This document shows positions 26,018 to 34,199 of a DNA stretch of 64,000 nucleotides, in pieces; the first letter of the stretch is position 1; every line of letters starts with the position of its first letter. The notes under the pieces were generated by a model. The model was not told where the DNA came from. It did not search any database and saw only the letters and a list, made by a program, of their open reading frames with translations. The translations under genes and the position numbers were made by a program. This DNA is from Streptomyces sp. KMM 9044 (GTDB lineage Bacteria > Actinomycetota > Actinomycetes > Streptomycetales > Streptomycetaceae). The DNA lies in assembly GCF_024701375.2 (NCBI RefSeq), contig NZ_CP113910.1, positions 4,340,001 to 4,404,000 of the forward strand, written 5' to 3'.

Positions 26018-26265
26018 CCTGGAGATGGGAGTACGACCCTGGCGAGGAGTACGTGGCGGGCGGAGCTCCGCCGGCCTTCATTGCCGAGGTCGAGAAGAAA
26101 GCCGACGAGTTGATCCGCGCCGCTGAAGCTCTCTACCTCGACGGCACGAGGTACGAAGGCATGGGGCCGAAGAGCGAAACCGTGGATGTCCCCGGAGGCA
26201 TGTTCGTCTTCCTGATCGTCCCCCGGTTCGAGTGCGGCTACGTCCTCCAGGTCACCTGGATCTGA
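26014..26265 (+). CDS. Small protein coupled to DUF6247 gene (putative toxin-like partner)
   Basis: An 83-aa protein starting MTWRWEYDPGEEYV, with a helical middle (FIAEVEKKADELIRAAEAL) and a beta-rich end (GGMFVFLIVPRFECGYVLQV). Size and helix-then-strand order resemble RelE/ParE-like toxins, but no catalytic signature is seen. It overlaps the DUF6247 gene by 4 bp and is followed by an intrinsic terminator, so the two genes form one unit. Confidence 0.6.
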   Translation: MTWRWEYDPGEEYVAGGAPPAFIAEVEKKADELIRAAEALYLDGTRYEGMGPKSETVDVPGGMFVFLIVPRFECGYVLQVTWI

Positions 26266-26277
26266 CCCCAGCAGGTG

Positions 26278-26308
26278 GCCCCCGGCTCTTCGGAGCGGGG
26301 GGCGTTTT
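26278..26308 (+). terminator. Intrinsic terminator
   Basis: GC-rich stem (GCCCCCGGCTC / GGAGCGGGGGGC, with one mismatch) followed by TTTTT; a canonical rho-independent form that is rare in this genome type. Ends the DUF6247 pair. Confidence 0.8.
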
Positions 26309-26386
26309 TCTGTCTCGGCTGACCGCCCAAGAATGACAGAGAGGGGTGGCCGTCCGGGCTGATGGTCTGATGGGGCGGGAGGGCGG

Positions 26387-29300
26387 ATGGCCACGCGGGT
26401 GTTCTCCGATGAGGAGCTGGAGGGGTTGCGGTCCTTCCCGGCGATCGGCAAGGACGAGCTGATCCGCTACTTCACCCTCACTCCGGCGGATGAGGCGTTC
26501 CTGCGGAAGTTTCTGCGTCCCCAGACGGTTCTCGGCGCCGCGGTGCAGTTGTGCACGCTGCCGTGGCTGGGGTTTGTCCCGGACGAGGTTCCCTCTGCGC
26601 CGCCGGCGGCGGTGGGGCGGCTGGCGAGGCAGCTTGGCCTGCCGGTCGAGGTGCTGCGCGGCTACGGGGTGTCCCGTGGGCAGACGCGTACAGACCATCT
26701 GCGTCAGGTGGCGGGATATCTGGGGTGGCGTGCGGCGAAGGTGCTGGAGCTGGAGGAGCTGGACGAGTTCCTGCTGGCCCGCGCGATGGAGCACGACTCG
26801 CCGAGTCTGCTGTTTAGGCTGGGGTGTGAGTACCTGCGGTCGGCGAAGGTGATCCGGCCGGGCGTGGTCTCGCTGCTGGAGAGGGTCGCGACCGCCCGCC
26901 GGGCCGCCGAGCGCGAGACCCACGCTCGTGTGGCCCACCTGCTGGATGCCGGGCGCGTGCCGGGGCTGGAGGGGCTGCTGGTCGTCGAGCCGGAGCTGAA
27001 GTCCTCGCGGCTGCACTGGCTGGTGACCGGACCGGTGCAGGCGTCGCCGAACAGTGTGGGCGGCGAGGTCGAGAAGCTGAAGTTCCTGCGGGGGTTGGGT
27101 GCGGACACACTGGACCTGTCCGGGCTGCCCGCGGAACGGCGCCGCCACCTGGCCCAGATCGGGCGACGGCTAACCGCGCAGGCCCTGGTGCGGCGCGAGC
27201 CGAACCGGCGTCACCCGATCCTGCTCACGCTGCTCGCGCAGTCCGCCGTCGATGTCCTGGACTGCGTGGTGCAGCTGTTCGACCAGACCCTGTCCGGTTC
27301 GGAGTCCCGCGCCCGGTTCAAGCTGCGCGACGCGCTCGCCGAGCGGGCCAGGCTGTCGGAGGATCGGCTCACCCTCCTCGATGAGATCCTGCCCGTGCTC
27401 GCCGACACCGGCATCCCCGACGAGGACGTCGGCACGCTGCTGCGCGAGAAGATCGGCATGGACCGCATCCGCACCGCGCACGCCGGGGCCGCCGTGCGGC
27501 TGCCGAGGGATCACGGGCATCTGCGGCTGCTGGAGGGCTCCTACACCTACATCCGGCAGTTCGCGCCCAAGGTGTTGGAGGCGGTGAGGTTCGCCGGCGG
27601 GACCGAGGCGAAGCCGCTGATCGAGGCGCTGGAGATCCTGCGGGAGCTGAATGCCACCGGCACCCGCAACGTCCCCCATGGTGCCCCGACGCTGTTCGTG
27701 CCGGCGCGCTGGCAGGGCTACCTCGACGAGGCCGCCGCGAAGGGGGACGCGACCGCCTACCGGCACTACTGGGAGCTGTGCACGCTGCTCGCGCTGCGCG
27801 ACGGCCTGCGCAGCGGGGACGTGTACGTGCCAGGTTCGCGCCGCTACGACAACCCGGCCGCCTACCTGTTCACCCCTGCCCAGTGGGAGTCGCACCGCAC
27901 GGAGTTCTGCCGCCTGGTCGGCAAGAGCCCCGACGCCTCCCAGGCCCTGCCACTGGTGATGGACGAACTCGACGACGCCCTTGCCGACCTGGAGAGCACC
28001 CTGAGGAAGGGTGACGGGCCGGTCCGTCTGGGCGACGACGGGGAACTGGTCATCTCCCCGCTGAGCGCGGAGGACATCCCGTCCGAGGCCGAGGACCTGC
28101 ACGCGGAGCTGGAGCGGATGCTGCCGAACGTGCCGATCGCCTCGCTGCTGGTGGAGATGGACCGGCACACCCGCTTCCTGGACTGCTTCACCCACGCCGG
28201 CGGCAAACAGACCCGCTCCCCGCAGCTCAAGCGCAACCTGATCGCCTGCCTGATCGGGCTGTCCACGAATCTCGGGCTGCACGGGATGGCCGCCTCCTGC
28301 GGAATCCCGTACGACGTGCTGGCCTGGACGGCGGAGTGGTACATCCGCGAGGAGACGCTGCGGGAGGCGAACATCTGCCTGGTCAACTACCACCACGCCC
28401 TGCCGATGACCGCGATGTTCGGCTCCGGCACCCTGTCCTCGTCGGACGGGCAGCGGTTCCCCACCCGGGGGAAGTCGATCACCGCGCGGCACCTGAACAA
28501 GTACTTCGTCGCCGAGGGCATCTCCACCTACACCCACGTCAGCGACCAGCACTCCACCTTCGGCACCAGGGTGATCGTGGCCACCCACCGCGAGGCGCAC
28601 TACGTGCTGGACGAGATCCTCGGCAACGCCACCGACCTGCCGATCACCGAGCACGCCACGGACACGCACGGCGTCACCCTGGTCAACTTCGCGCTCTTCG
28701 ATCTCGTGGGCAAGCAGCTCTCTCCCCGCATCCGCGACCTCGGCAAGATCACCCTCTACCGGATGGGCGCGAGGAACGACTACGAGGAGCGGTTCCCGGC
28801 AGCGGGGCCGCTGCTGACGAAGAAGGCCAACCTCGACCTCGTGGCAGCGCGCTGGGACGATCTGCTGCGGCTCGCGGGGTCGCTGAAGTACGGGCACGCC
28901 ACCGCCTCCCTGATCGTCGGCAAGCTGTCCGCATCCTCACGGCAGAACGCGCTCGCCGCAGCGCTGAAGGAGTACGGGGCGATCAGGCGGACGATCTACG
29001 CCGCAAAGTACTTGTCCATCGAGTCCTACCGTCGCAAGATCGCGCGGCAGCTCAACAAGGGCGAGTCCATCCACGCCCTGCGCCGCCGGCTCCACTACGC
29101 CCGTGAGGGCAAGGTCACCCGCCGCCGGCCCGAGCAGCAGAACGAGCAGGCCTGGTGCCTGACCGTCGCGACGAACACGGTCATCTGCTGGCACACCACC
29201 TACCTCGGCCTGGCCGTCGATGAACTGCGCAGGGCCGGCCGCGAGGTGGACGCCGAGGTCCTGGCGCACATCTCCCCGGCCCGCAGCTCCGCGGTCAACT

Positions 29301-29425
29301 ACTACGGCTCCATCACCGTCGACTACGACCGCGAACTCGCCCAGCTCGACGAGCACGGCCACCGCCCCCTGCGCACCGGCGCAGACCGCGCTGATCCCGC
29401 CGGAGAGGCCCCGGAACCACGCTGA
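26387..29425 (+). CDS. tnpA: Tn3-family transposase
   Basis: A 1012-aa DDE transposase of full Tn3 length. The N-terminal DUF4158-like region starts FSDEELEGLRSFPAIGKDEL. The catalytic domain has GSGTLSSSDGQRFPTRGKSI (first Asp) and YTHVSDQHSTFGTRVIVATH (second Asp), then the conserved RMGARNDYEERFPA and the C-terminal QNEQAWCLTVATNTVICWHT. ATG start. It appears intact. A resolvase gene lies 3 kb downstream, with two non-transposition genes between. Confidence 0.93.
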   Translation: MATRVFSDEELEGLRSFPAIGKDELIRYFTLTPADEAFLRKFLRPQTVLGAAVQLCTLPWLGFVPDEVPSAPPAAVGRLARQLGLPVEVLRGYGVSRGQTRTDHLRQVAGYLGWRAAKVLELEELDEFLLARAMEHDSPSLLFRLGCEYLRSAKVIRPGVVSLLERVATARRAAERETHARVAHLLDAGRVPGLEGLLVVEPELKSSRLHWLVTGPVQASPNSVGGEVEKLKFLRGLGADTLDLSGLPAERRRHLAQIGRRLTAQALVRREPNRRHPILLTLLAQSAVDVLDCVVQLFDQTLSGSESRARFKLRDALAERARLSEDRLTLLDEILPVLADTGIPDEDVGTLLREKIGMDRIRTAHAGAAVRLPRDHGHLRLLEGSYTYIRQFAPKVLEAVRFAGGTEAKPLIEALEILRELNATGTRNVPHGAPTLFVPARWQGYLDEAAAKGDATAYRHYWELCTLLALRDGLRSGDVYVPGSRRYDNPAAYLFTPAQWESHRTEFCRLVGKSPDASQALPLVMDELDDALADLESTLRKGDGPVRLGDDGELVISPLSAEDIPSEAEDLHAELERMLPNVPIASLLVEMDRHTRFLDCFTHAGGKQTRSPQLKRNLIACLIGLSTNLGLHGMAASCGIPYDVLAWTAEWYIREETLREANICLVNYHHALPMTAMFGSGTLSSSDGQRFPTRGKSITARHLNKYFVAEGISTYTHVSDQHSTFGTRVIVATHREAHYVLDEILGNATDLPITEHATDTHGVTLVNFALFDLVGKQLSPRIRDLGKITLYRMGARNDYEERFPAAGPLLTKKANLDLVAARWDDLLRLAGSLKYGHATASLIVGKLSASSRQNALAAALKEYGAIRRTIYAAKYLSIESYRRKIARQLNKGESIHALRRRLHYAREGKVTRRRPEQQNEQAWCLTVATNTVICWHTTYLGLAVDELRRAGREVDAEVLAHISPARSSAVNYYGSITVDYDRELAQLDEHGHRPLRTGADRADPAGEAPEPR

Positions 29426-29491
29426 CGCGGGACGCGTTTCATGTTTCACACGAAAAAATCGCGAGACCACAGCAATTGGCGGAGCGTCAGC
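29421..29491. repeat. 8-bp inverted repeat flanking the tnpA end
   Basis: GCTGACGC (29421-29428) and GCGTCAGC (29484-29491) enclose 55 bp that includes the AT-rich CGAAAAAATCGCGAGACC. It could be a terminator-like structure or a resolution/end sequence of the transposon. I cannot decide which. Confidence 0.4.
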
Positions 29492-29533
29492 CAGATCCGG
29501 CGGGCCGCCACATGACGAAGGGGGAGGGCCGGC

Positions 29534-29869
29534 ATGACGCAGAGGCGGAAGCCCGCGGTCCTGGTGCTGGCGGTGGTGGGGATCGTCTCCACGCCGCTGA
29601 TCTGGCTGCTGGACAGCCCCGATGCCGGCCAGCTGGCCGGGGCCTCCATCCAGGCCGCCGTCGGCATCGCCGCCCTGGTCTGGGCCCTGTTCCAGCGCCC
29701 GTCCCCGGCCGGCCCCAAAGACAAGGCCACCCGGACCGGGAAAGCCACCCGCGGTGGTGTCACCGGCATCAAGCGGCCTGGCGGCCGCGGTAAGGGCTCG
29801 GCCACGGCCGAGCGAACGGGAGAGGCCAGCGGCGAGGGCTCCGTCTCCGGCATCGACTACTCGAACTAG
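29534..29869 (+). CDS. Two-helix membrane protein with C-terminal Gly/Thr/Ala motif (putative NLR effector)
   Basis: A 111-aa protein. Two hydrophobic helices (about residues 8-26, AVLVLAVVGIVSTPLIWLL, and 36-54, ASIQAAVGIAALVWALF) are followed by a basic linker and a C-terminal tail (about 86-111) containing GSATAERTGEASGEGSVSGI. The tail resembles the N-terminus of the NB-ARC protein whose ATG lies 13 bp after this stop. A purine-rich GGGGGAGGG site supports the ATG. Inferred to be the membrane-acting partner of the NLR; no homologue is recognised. Confidence 0.7.
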   Translation: MTQRRKPAVLVLAVVGIVSTPLIWLLDSPDAGQLAGASIQAAVGIAALVWALFQRPSPAGPKDKATRTGKATRGGVTGIKRPGGRGKGSATAERTGEASGEGSVSGIDYSN

Positions 29870-29882
29870 GACCCGCACACCC

Positions 29883-32249
29883 ATGGCGAAAGCACCACGC
29901 AAGACGTGGGACGAGGAGCCCGAGCCGTCCGTGACCGTGACGGGCACCGGCAACGCCGAGGCCTCCGGTGGCGGCACGTCCGTGACCGGCTACCGCGGCC
30001 CGGCCCCGGGAAGTGGTCCTGCCTTCCCCGCCTCCGTACACCTGTCCGACACCGGGCACGCGACCGCCACCGGGGGCGCAGTCGCCAACACCGGAAACCT
30101 GTCCATCGGCACGCTGGCCATGCAGCAGCGCGCCCCTCAGGAACCGGCCCCCTGGCCGCACCAGGTCGGCCTCATCCCTCCCGCGGCACGGTCCTACCAG
30201 CAGCGCGCCGAGGCGGACCGGCTGCGCACGAAGGTCGACGGCGGCGGCACCGCCGTGCTGACCCAGCTGCTGACCGGCATGGGCGGCGTGGGCAAGACTC
30301 AGCTGGCCGCCGACTACGCCCGCACCGCCTGGAACGACGACAGCCCAGCTGGCGGCCTGGATGTCCTGGTGTGGGTCACCGCGAGCGCCCGCTCCCCCAT
30401 CGTGACCGGCTACGCCCAGGCCGGCATCGAGTTGTGCCGGGCCGACCCGGGCGATGTGGAGCAGGCCGCCCGCGCCTTCCTGGCCTGGCTCACCCCCAAG
30501 GCCGCAGCGAAGCCGTGCCGGTGGCTGATCGTCCTGGACGACGTCGCCGACCCCGACGACCTGAAAGGCCTGTGGCCACCCGACAGCCCCCACGGCCGCA
30601 CCCTGGTCACCACCCGCCGCCGGGACGCCGCCCTCGCCGCCCACGGCCGCCGCACCATCGAGGTCGGCCTGTTCACCGAGGCCGAAGCCCTCACCTACCT
30701 CACCGCCTCCCTGACCGGACACGGCCACGACGAATCCGCCGACGAGCTGACCGCTCTCGCCGAAGACCTGGGGCGCCTGCCGCTGGCTCTCGCCCAGGCC
30801 GCCGCCTACCTCATCGACACCGGCGAGAGTGTGGCCGGCTACCGCCAGCTGCTGGCCGACCGCACCACCACCCTCGCCGACGCCGCCCCCGACGCCCTGC
30901 CCGACGACCAGGCCCTGCCCCTGGCCGCCGCCTGGTCCCTGTCCATCGATCGCGCTGACGAACTACGCCCGGCTGGCCTGGCTCGCCCGATGCTGCAACT
31001 GACCTCTCTCCTCGACGCCAACGGCATCCCCCAGGACGTCCTGACCAGCGCCCCCGCCCTCGCCCACCTCACCGCACACCGCACCCGCACCGGCCCGGAG
31101 CACGCCGGAGAACCGGACCCGGTCTCCGCCCGGGACGCCGTACGGGCCCTGAGCGCCCTGCACCGGCTCAGCCTCGTCGACCACGATCGGCAGGCCCCCC
31201 ACCGGGCTGTCCGCGTCCACCAGCTCATCCAGCGCACCACACGCGACACCCTCACCCCCCACCAGCACGACATCACCGCCCGCGCCGCCGCCGACGCCCT
31301 CATCGCCGTCTGGCCCGAGATCGAACGCGACGCCGCCCTCGCCCAGACCTTCCGCGCCAACACCACCGCCCTGGCCGGCCACGCAGGGCAGGCCCTGTAC
31401 CGGCCGGACGCGCACGCGGTGCTGTACCGCACCGGCCGCAGCCTCGGCGAGACCGGCCAGGTCACCGCCGCCCGCGACCACTTCCAGCACCTCACCGAAA
31501 CCACCCGCCACCACCTCGGCCCCGATGCCCCCGACACCCTCACCGCCCGGAACAACCTCGCCACCATGCGGGGGGAGGCGGGGGATGCGGCGGGTGCCGC
31601 GGAGGCCTTCGCCGAGCTGCTGGCCGACCGCATCCGGGTGCTGGGCCCCGATGCCCCCGCCACCCTCACCACCCGGAACAACCTCGCCACCTGGCGGGGG
31701 GAGGCGGGGGATGCGGCGGGTGCCGCGGAGGCCTTCGCCGAGCTGCTGGCCGACCGCATCCGGGTGCTGGGCCCCGATGCCCCCGCCACCCTCACCACCC
31801 GGAACAACCTCGCCACCTGGCGGGGGGAGGCGGGGGATGCGGCGGGTGCCGCGGAGGCCTTCGCCGAGCTGCTGGCCGACCGCATCCGGGTGCTGGGCCC
31901 CGATGCCCCCGCCACCCTCACCACCCGGGGCAACCTCGCCACCTGGCGGGGGGAGGCGGGGGATGCGGCGGGTGCCGCGGAGGCCTTCGCCGAGCTGCTG
32001 GAGCACATGGTGGGGGTGCTGGGCCCCGATGCCCCCGCCACCCTCACCGCCCGGGGCAACCTCGCCACCATGCGAGGCCAGGCAGGGGATGCGGCCGGGG
32101 CTGTCACCGTGACCGAGCAACTCCTTGAGCACATGGTGCGGGCGTTGGGCGCCGACCATCCCCACGTGCCGATCATCCGGAACAACCTGGCCCACTGGCG
32201 GAAGGAGGCGGAGAGGGCACCCGGGCTGTCGGGTAACGATCGTTCATGA
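29883..32249 (+). CDS. NB-ARC/TPR (NLR-like, STAND) protein
   Basis: A 788-aa signal-transduction ATPase. Residues 1-80 hold two Gly/Thr/Ala motifs (TVTGTGNAEASGGGTSVTGY and TGHATATGGAVANTGN). The NB-ARC domain follows: P-loop MGGVGKTQLA at about 133-142, Walker B RWLIVLDDVADP at about 214-225, RTLVTTRRRD, and the GLPL-like GRLPLALAQAAAYL at about 298-311. A winged-helix region leads into a TPR array from about residue 500 with near-identical 42-aa units. There is no catalytic effector domain. It sits between tnpA and tnpR, and the frame is intact. Confidence 0.88.
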   Translation: MAKAPRKTWDEEPEPSVTVTGTGNAEASGGGTSVTGYRGPAPGSGPAFPASVHLSDTGHATATGGAVANTGNLSIGTLAMQQRAPQEPAPWPHQVGLIPPAARSYQQRAEADRLRTKVDGGGTAVLTQLLTGMGGVGKTQLAADYARTAWNDDSPAGGLDVLVWVTASARSPIVTGYAQAGIELCRADPGDVEQAARAFLAWLTPKAAAKPCRWLIVLDDVADPDDLKGLWPPDSPHGRTLVTTRRRDAALAAHGRRTIEVGLFTEAEALTYLTASLTGHGHDESADELTALAEDLGRLPLALAQAAAYLIDTGESVAGYRQLLADRTTTLADAAPDALPDDQALPLAAAWSLSIDRADELRPAGLARPMLQLTSLLDANGIPQDVLTSAPALAHLTAHRTRTGPEHAGEPDPVSARDAVRALSALHRLSLVDHDRQAPHRAVRVHQLIQRTTRDTLTPHQHDITARAAADALIAVWPEIERDAALAQTFRANTTALAGHAGQALYRPDAHAVLYRTGRSLGETGQVTAARDHFQHLTETTRHHLGPDAPDTLTARNNLATMRGEAGDAAGAAEAFAELLADRIRVLGPDAPATLTTRNNLATWRGEAGDAAGAAEAFAELLADRIRVLGPDAPATLTTRNNLATWRGEAGDAAGAAEAFAELLADRIRVLGPDAPATLTTRGNLATWRGEAGDAAGAAEAFAELLEHMVGVLGPDAPATLTARGNLATMRGQAGDAAGAVTVTEQLLEHMVRALGADHPHVPIIRNNLAHWRKEAERAPGLSGNDRS
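31519..32148 (+). repeat. 126-bp tandem repeats encoding TPR units
   Basis: Five units of 126 bp (42 codons), starting near 31519, 31645, 31771, 31897 and 32023. The second and third are identical at the DNA level. The edge units diverge (for example ADRIRV versus EHMVGV). Each encodes the LGPDAPATLTTRNNLATWRG ... AAEAFAELL pattern of bacterial TPR_10/12 repeats. Confidence 0.92.
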
Positions 32250-32349
32250 GACACAAAGATCGTCAAGGTGTTTCCGCAGGCCACGACTGACACGCATGCC
32301 GTGTCCGCGCCTATGTAACGCACAACCCCCTTCGCGATACACTCCGGCG
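32250..32349. promoter_or_regulatory. Candidate res/promoter region upstream of tnpR
   Basis: A 100-bp, comparatively AT-rich spacer between the NLR gene and the resolvase, with partial inverted repeats. In Tn3-family elements the resolution site lies next to tnpR. The subsites cannot be defined by eye. Confidence 0.3.
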
Positions 32350-32925
32350 ATGAGAATCGGCGTCGCCCGCGTCAGCACCCGCGACCAGCACCCCGAAGCC
32401 CAGGAGGACGCCCTCCGCACGGCCGGCTGCGAGAAGGTCTTCACCGACAAGGCATCCGGAAAGCTCGCCCGCCGCCCCGAACTCGACAAGGCCCTCCTCA
32501 TCGCCCGCGAAGGCGACCAGCTCGTCGTCACCAAGCTCGACCGGCTCGGCCGCTCCCTGGAGAACCTCATCGACCTCTCCAAGGACCTCCAGGCCCGCGG
32601 CGTCGACCTGGTCGTCCTCGACCAGGGCATCGACACCTCCACCGCCCTCGGCCGCATGTTCTTCCAGATCCTCGGCGCCATCGCCGAGTTCGAGCACGCC
32701 CTGATGTCCGAACGCACCAGGGACGGCCTGGCCGCCGCCCGCGCCCGCGGCCGCACCGGCGGCCAGAAACCCAAACTCGGCCCCCGCCAGGTCAAGCTCG
32801 CCCGCGAGATGTACGACTCCGGCGACTACACCGTCCAGCAGATCGCCGACGAATTCGGCGTCGCCCGCCCCACCATCTACCGCCATCTCAGCAACGTCCC
32901 CAGCCAGCCCGAGGGCACCGCGTAA
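32350..32925 (+). CDS. tnpR: Serine resolvase/invertase of Tn3 type
   Basis: A 191-aa small serine recombinase. The N-terminal catalytic domain starts MRIGVARVSTRDQHPEAQED, with the nucleophile Ser9, and continues with KLDRLGRSLENLI and the long E-helix around FFQILGAIAEFEHALMSERT. The C-terminal helix-turn-helix is YTVQQIADEFGVARPTIYRH. It would resolve cointegrates made by TnpA. ATG at 32350. Its presence behind the NLR gene places the two passenger genes between tnpA and tnpR. Confidence 0.92.
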   Translation: MRIGVARVSTRDQHPEAQEDALRTAGCEKVFTDKASGKLARRPELDKALLIAREGDQLVVTKLDRLGRSLENLIDLSKDLQARGVDLVVLDQGIDTSTALGRMFFQILGAIAEFEHALMSERTRDGLAAARARGRTGGQKPKLGPRQVKLAREMYDSGDYTVQQIADEFGVARPTIYRHLSNVPSQPEGTA

Positions 32926-33022
32926 CCCGGCATCTCCGCAGCTCAGGCGCTACTCCGTTGGTTTTTCCGCGAGAACTACCGGGACCCCGAAAAGCGACGG
33001 CCTTCTTCGCGCAGCAGAAGAC

Positions 33023-33986
33023 GAAGTAGCCGCGCGCTACCGGTTCATCGACGCGGAGAAGGCCGGCGCGGACAATCCCGGCGGCTACAGCGTGTCGTTG
33101 CTGTGCCGGGCGCTGAAGGTGGGCCGCTCGGCCTGTTACGCGTATCTGGCGGGCCGGGAGGCTGCCCTGGTCCGGGTGGAGGTCGAGGACGAGCTCGCTG
33201 CGGAGATCCGGCGGATCCATGCCGGATCACGTGGTGCCTACGGTTCCCCGCGGGTGGCCGCGGTCCTGCGACGCGACGGGCGGCGGCTCAACCGGAAGAA
33301 GGTCGAGCGGATCATGCGGGAGCGGGGCATTCGCGGTATCACCCGCCGTCGGCGTCGCAGCCTGACGAAGGCCGACACCAAGGCGGCACCGTCGCCGGAC
33401 TTGGTCGGCCGGGACTTCACCGCCGCCGAGCCCGGCACGAAGCTGGTGTCCGACATCACCTACCTACCTACCTACCTACCTACCTACCTACCTACCTACC
33501 TACCTACCCGCACTGGCCGCACTGGCCGGCCGGTGGTATCTCGCGACGGTCCTCGACCTGGCCACACGCGAGGTGATCGGGTACGCGATGGCCGACCACC
33601 ACCGGGCCTGTCTCGTCGTCGACGCCCTGCGGATGGCCGCCGCCCGAGGCGGACTGAAGGAAGGCTGCATCACGCACTCGGACCGTGGCTCGGAATACAC
33701 ATCACGTGAACACCGAGCCCTGATACAGGAGTTGGGCCTGAGGCAGAGCATGGGACGAACAGGGTCATGTTGCGATAAAGCCGCCGCCGGGAGTTTCTTC
33801 GGTCTGCTGAAGGCGGAGAGCGGCACCACGGTCTGGGAGTCCCATGAAACCGCCCGGGCCGATGTCTTGCACTTCATCGAGGTCGAGTACAACCGCACCC
33901 GCTTGCGCAAGCACCCCGAGTACGGCTACGTCACCCCACTCGAAACCAGAGCCCTGGCGACGCAAGACCTCACCCCCGCAGCGTAA
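33023..33986 (+). pseudogene. IS3 transposase OrfB, split at a TACC microsatellite
   Basis: Rve-type DDE transposase. The first part reads RYRFIDAEKAGADNPGGYSV, then HTH-21-like RGAYGSPRVAAVLRRDGRRL and TKLVSDITYLP. The reading frame then runs through 12 TACC units and out of frame. The remaining half (AGRWYLATVLDLATREVIGY, THSDRGSEYTS, and the final VEYNRTRLRKHPEYGYVTP) is in the +1 frame from about 33511. Removing one TACC unit (or four) would restore one continuous frame: DITYLPT...YLPALAALAGRWY. A typical OrfB is about 280-300 aa. Confidence 0.8.
33461..33508 (+). repeat. Tetranucleotide microsatellite (TACC)12
   Basis: Twelve perfect TACC units in the IS3 transposase, at the DITYLP motif next to the first catalytic Asp. 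The unit is not a multiple of three, so each gain or loss shifts the frame. Confidence 0.95.
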
Positions 33987-34019
33987 ACACCCGCTGTCCA
34001 GGCACAGGGTGGAACTTCA

Positions 34020-34199
34020 GGTGACGCCTCCACCGTGGACGAGCACCACAGCTTGGGGGGTTGGTTGCTCCGGCGTGACCAAGGTGCCCGCCAGGTGGAG
34101 GCCGTCGAGAGTGCGGACGCTCACGTCAGTTGAAGGCATGGGGGCGAGCGTAGGGAGTTCGGGGGCGGGGCGGCCAGGTGGAGGGGCTGCTGTCACCAC
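34020..34199 (-). pseudogene. Alpha/beta hydrolase, N-terminal fragment cut by the IS3 end
   Basis: The leftward frame encodes STDVSVRTLDGLHLAGTLVT, then PEQPTPQAVVLVHGGGVT, the start of an alpha/beta hydrolase with the HGGG oxyanion motif. It breaks at the IS3 right end at 34019. The catalytic remainder is not found on the other side of the element. Confidence 0.7.

Larger units (their letters stand above)
26387..32988 (+). mobile_element. Tn3-family transposon block with NLR cargo (ends not fixed)
   Basis: tnpA, a two-gene passenger and tnpR, all rightward. A possible right terminal repeat, read inward from 32988, begins GGGGTCCCGGTAGTTCTC and goes on GCGGAAAAACC. The GGGG start and A-rich interior fit Tn3-type ends, and the point coincides with the truncation of the neighbouring IS3 orfA. 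No matching left repeat was found upstream of tnpA, so the left end is lost, diverged or misassigned. Confidence 0.45.
32989..34019 (+). mobile_element. IS3-family insertion sequence, 5'-truncated
   Basis: Contains the last 14 codons of orfA (KATAFFAQQKTK, stop at 33027-33029) and orfB in the -1 frame, as in IS3 elements. The left part is missing, cut at about 32988 where the Tn3 block ends. The right end is placed at 34019, where TGTCCAGGCACAGGGTGGAA leads to ACTTCA and interrupts a hydrolase gene. Confidence 0.7.

Noticed and set aside
26266..26386. Left terminal repeat of the Tn3 element
   Set aside because: No sequence here matches the candidate right end at 32988 in inverted orientation; the G-rich stretch belongs to an intrinsic terminator.
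31519..32148. Regularly spaced repeats as a possible CRISPR array
   Set aside because: The 126-bp units are contiguous, coding and without unique spacers; they are TPR repeats.
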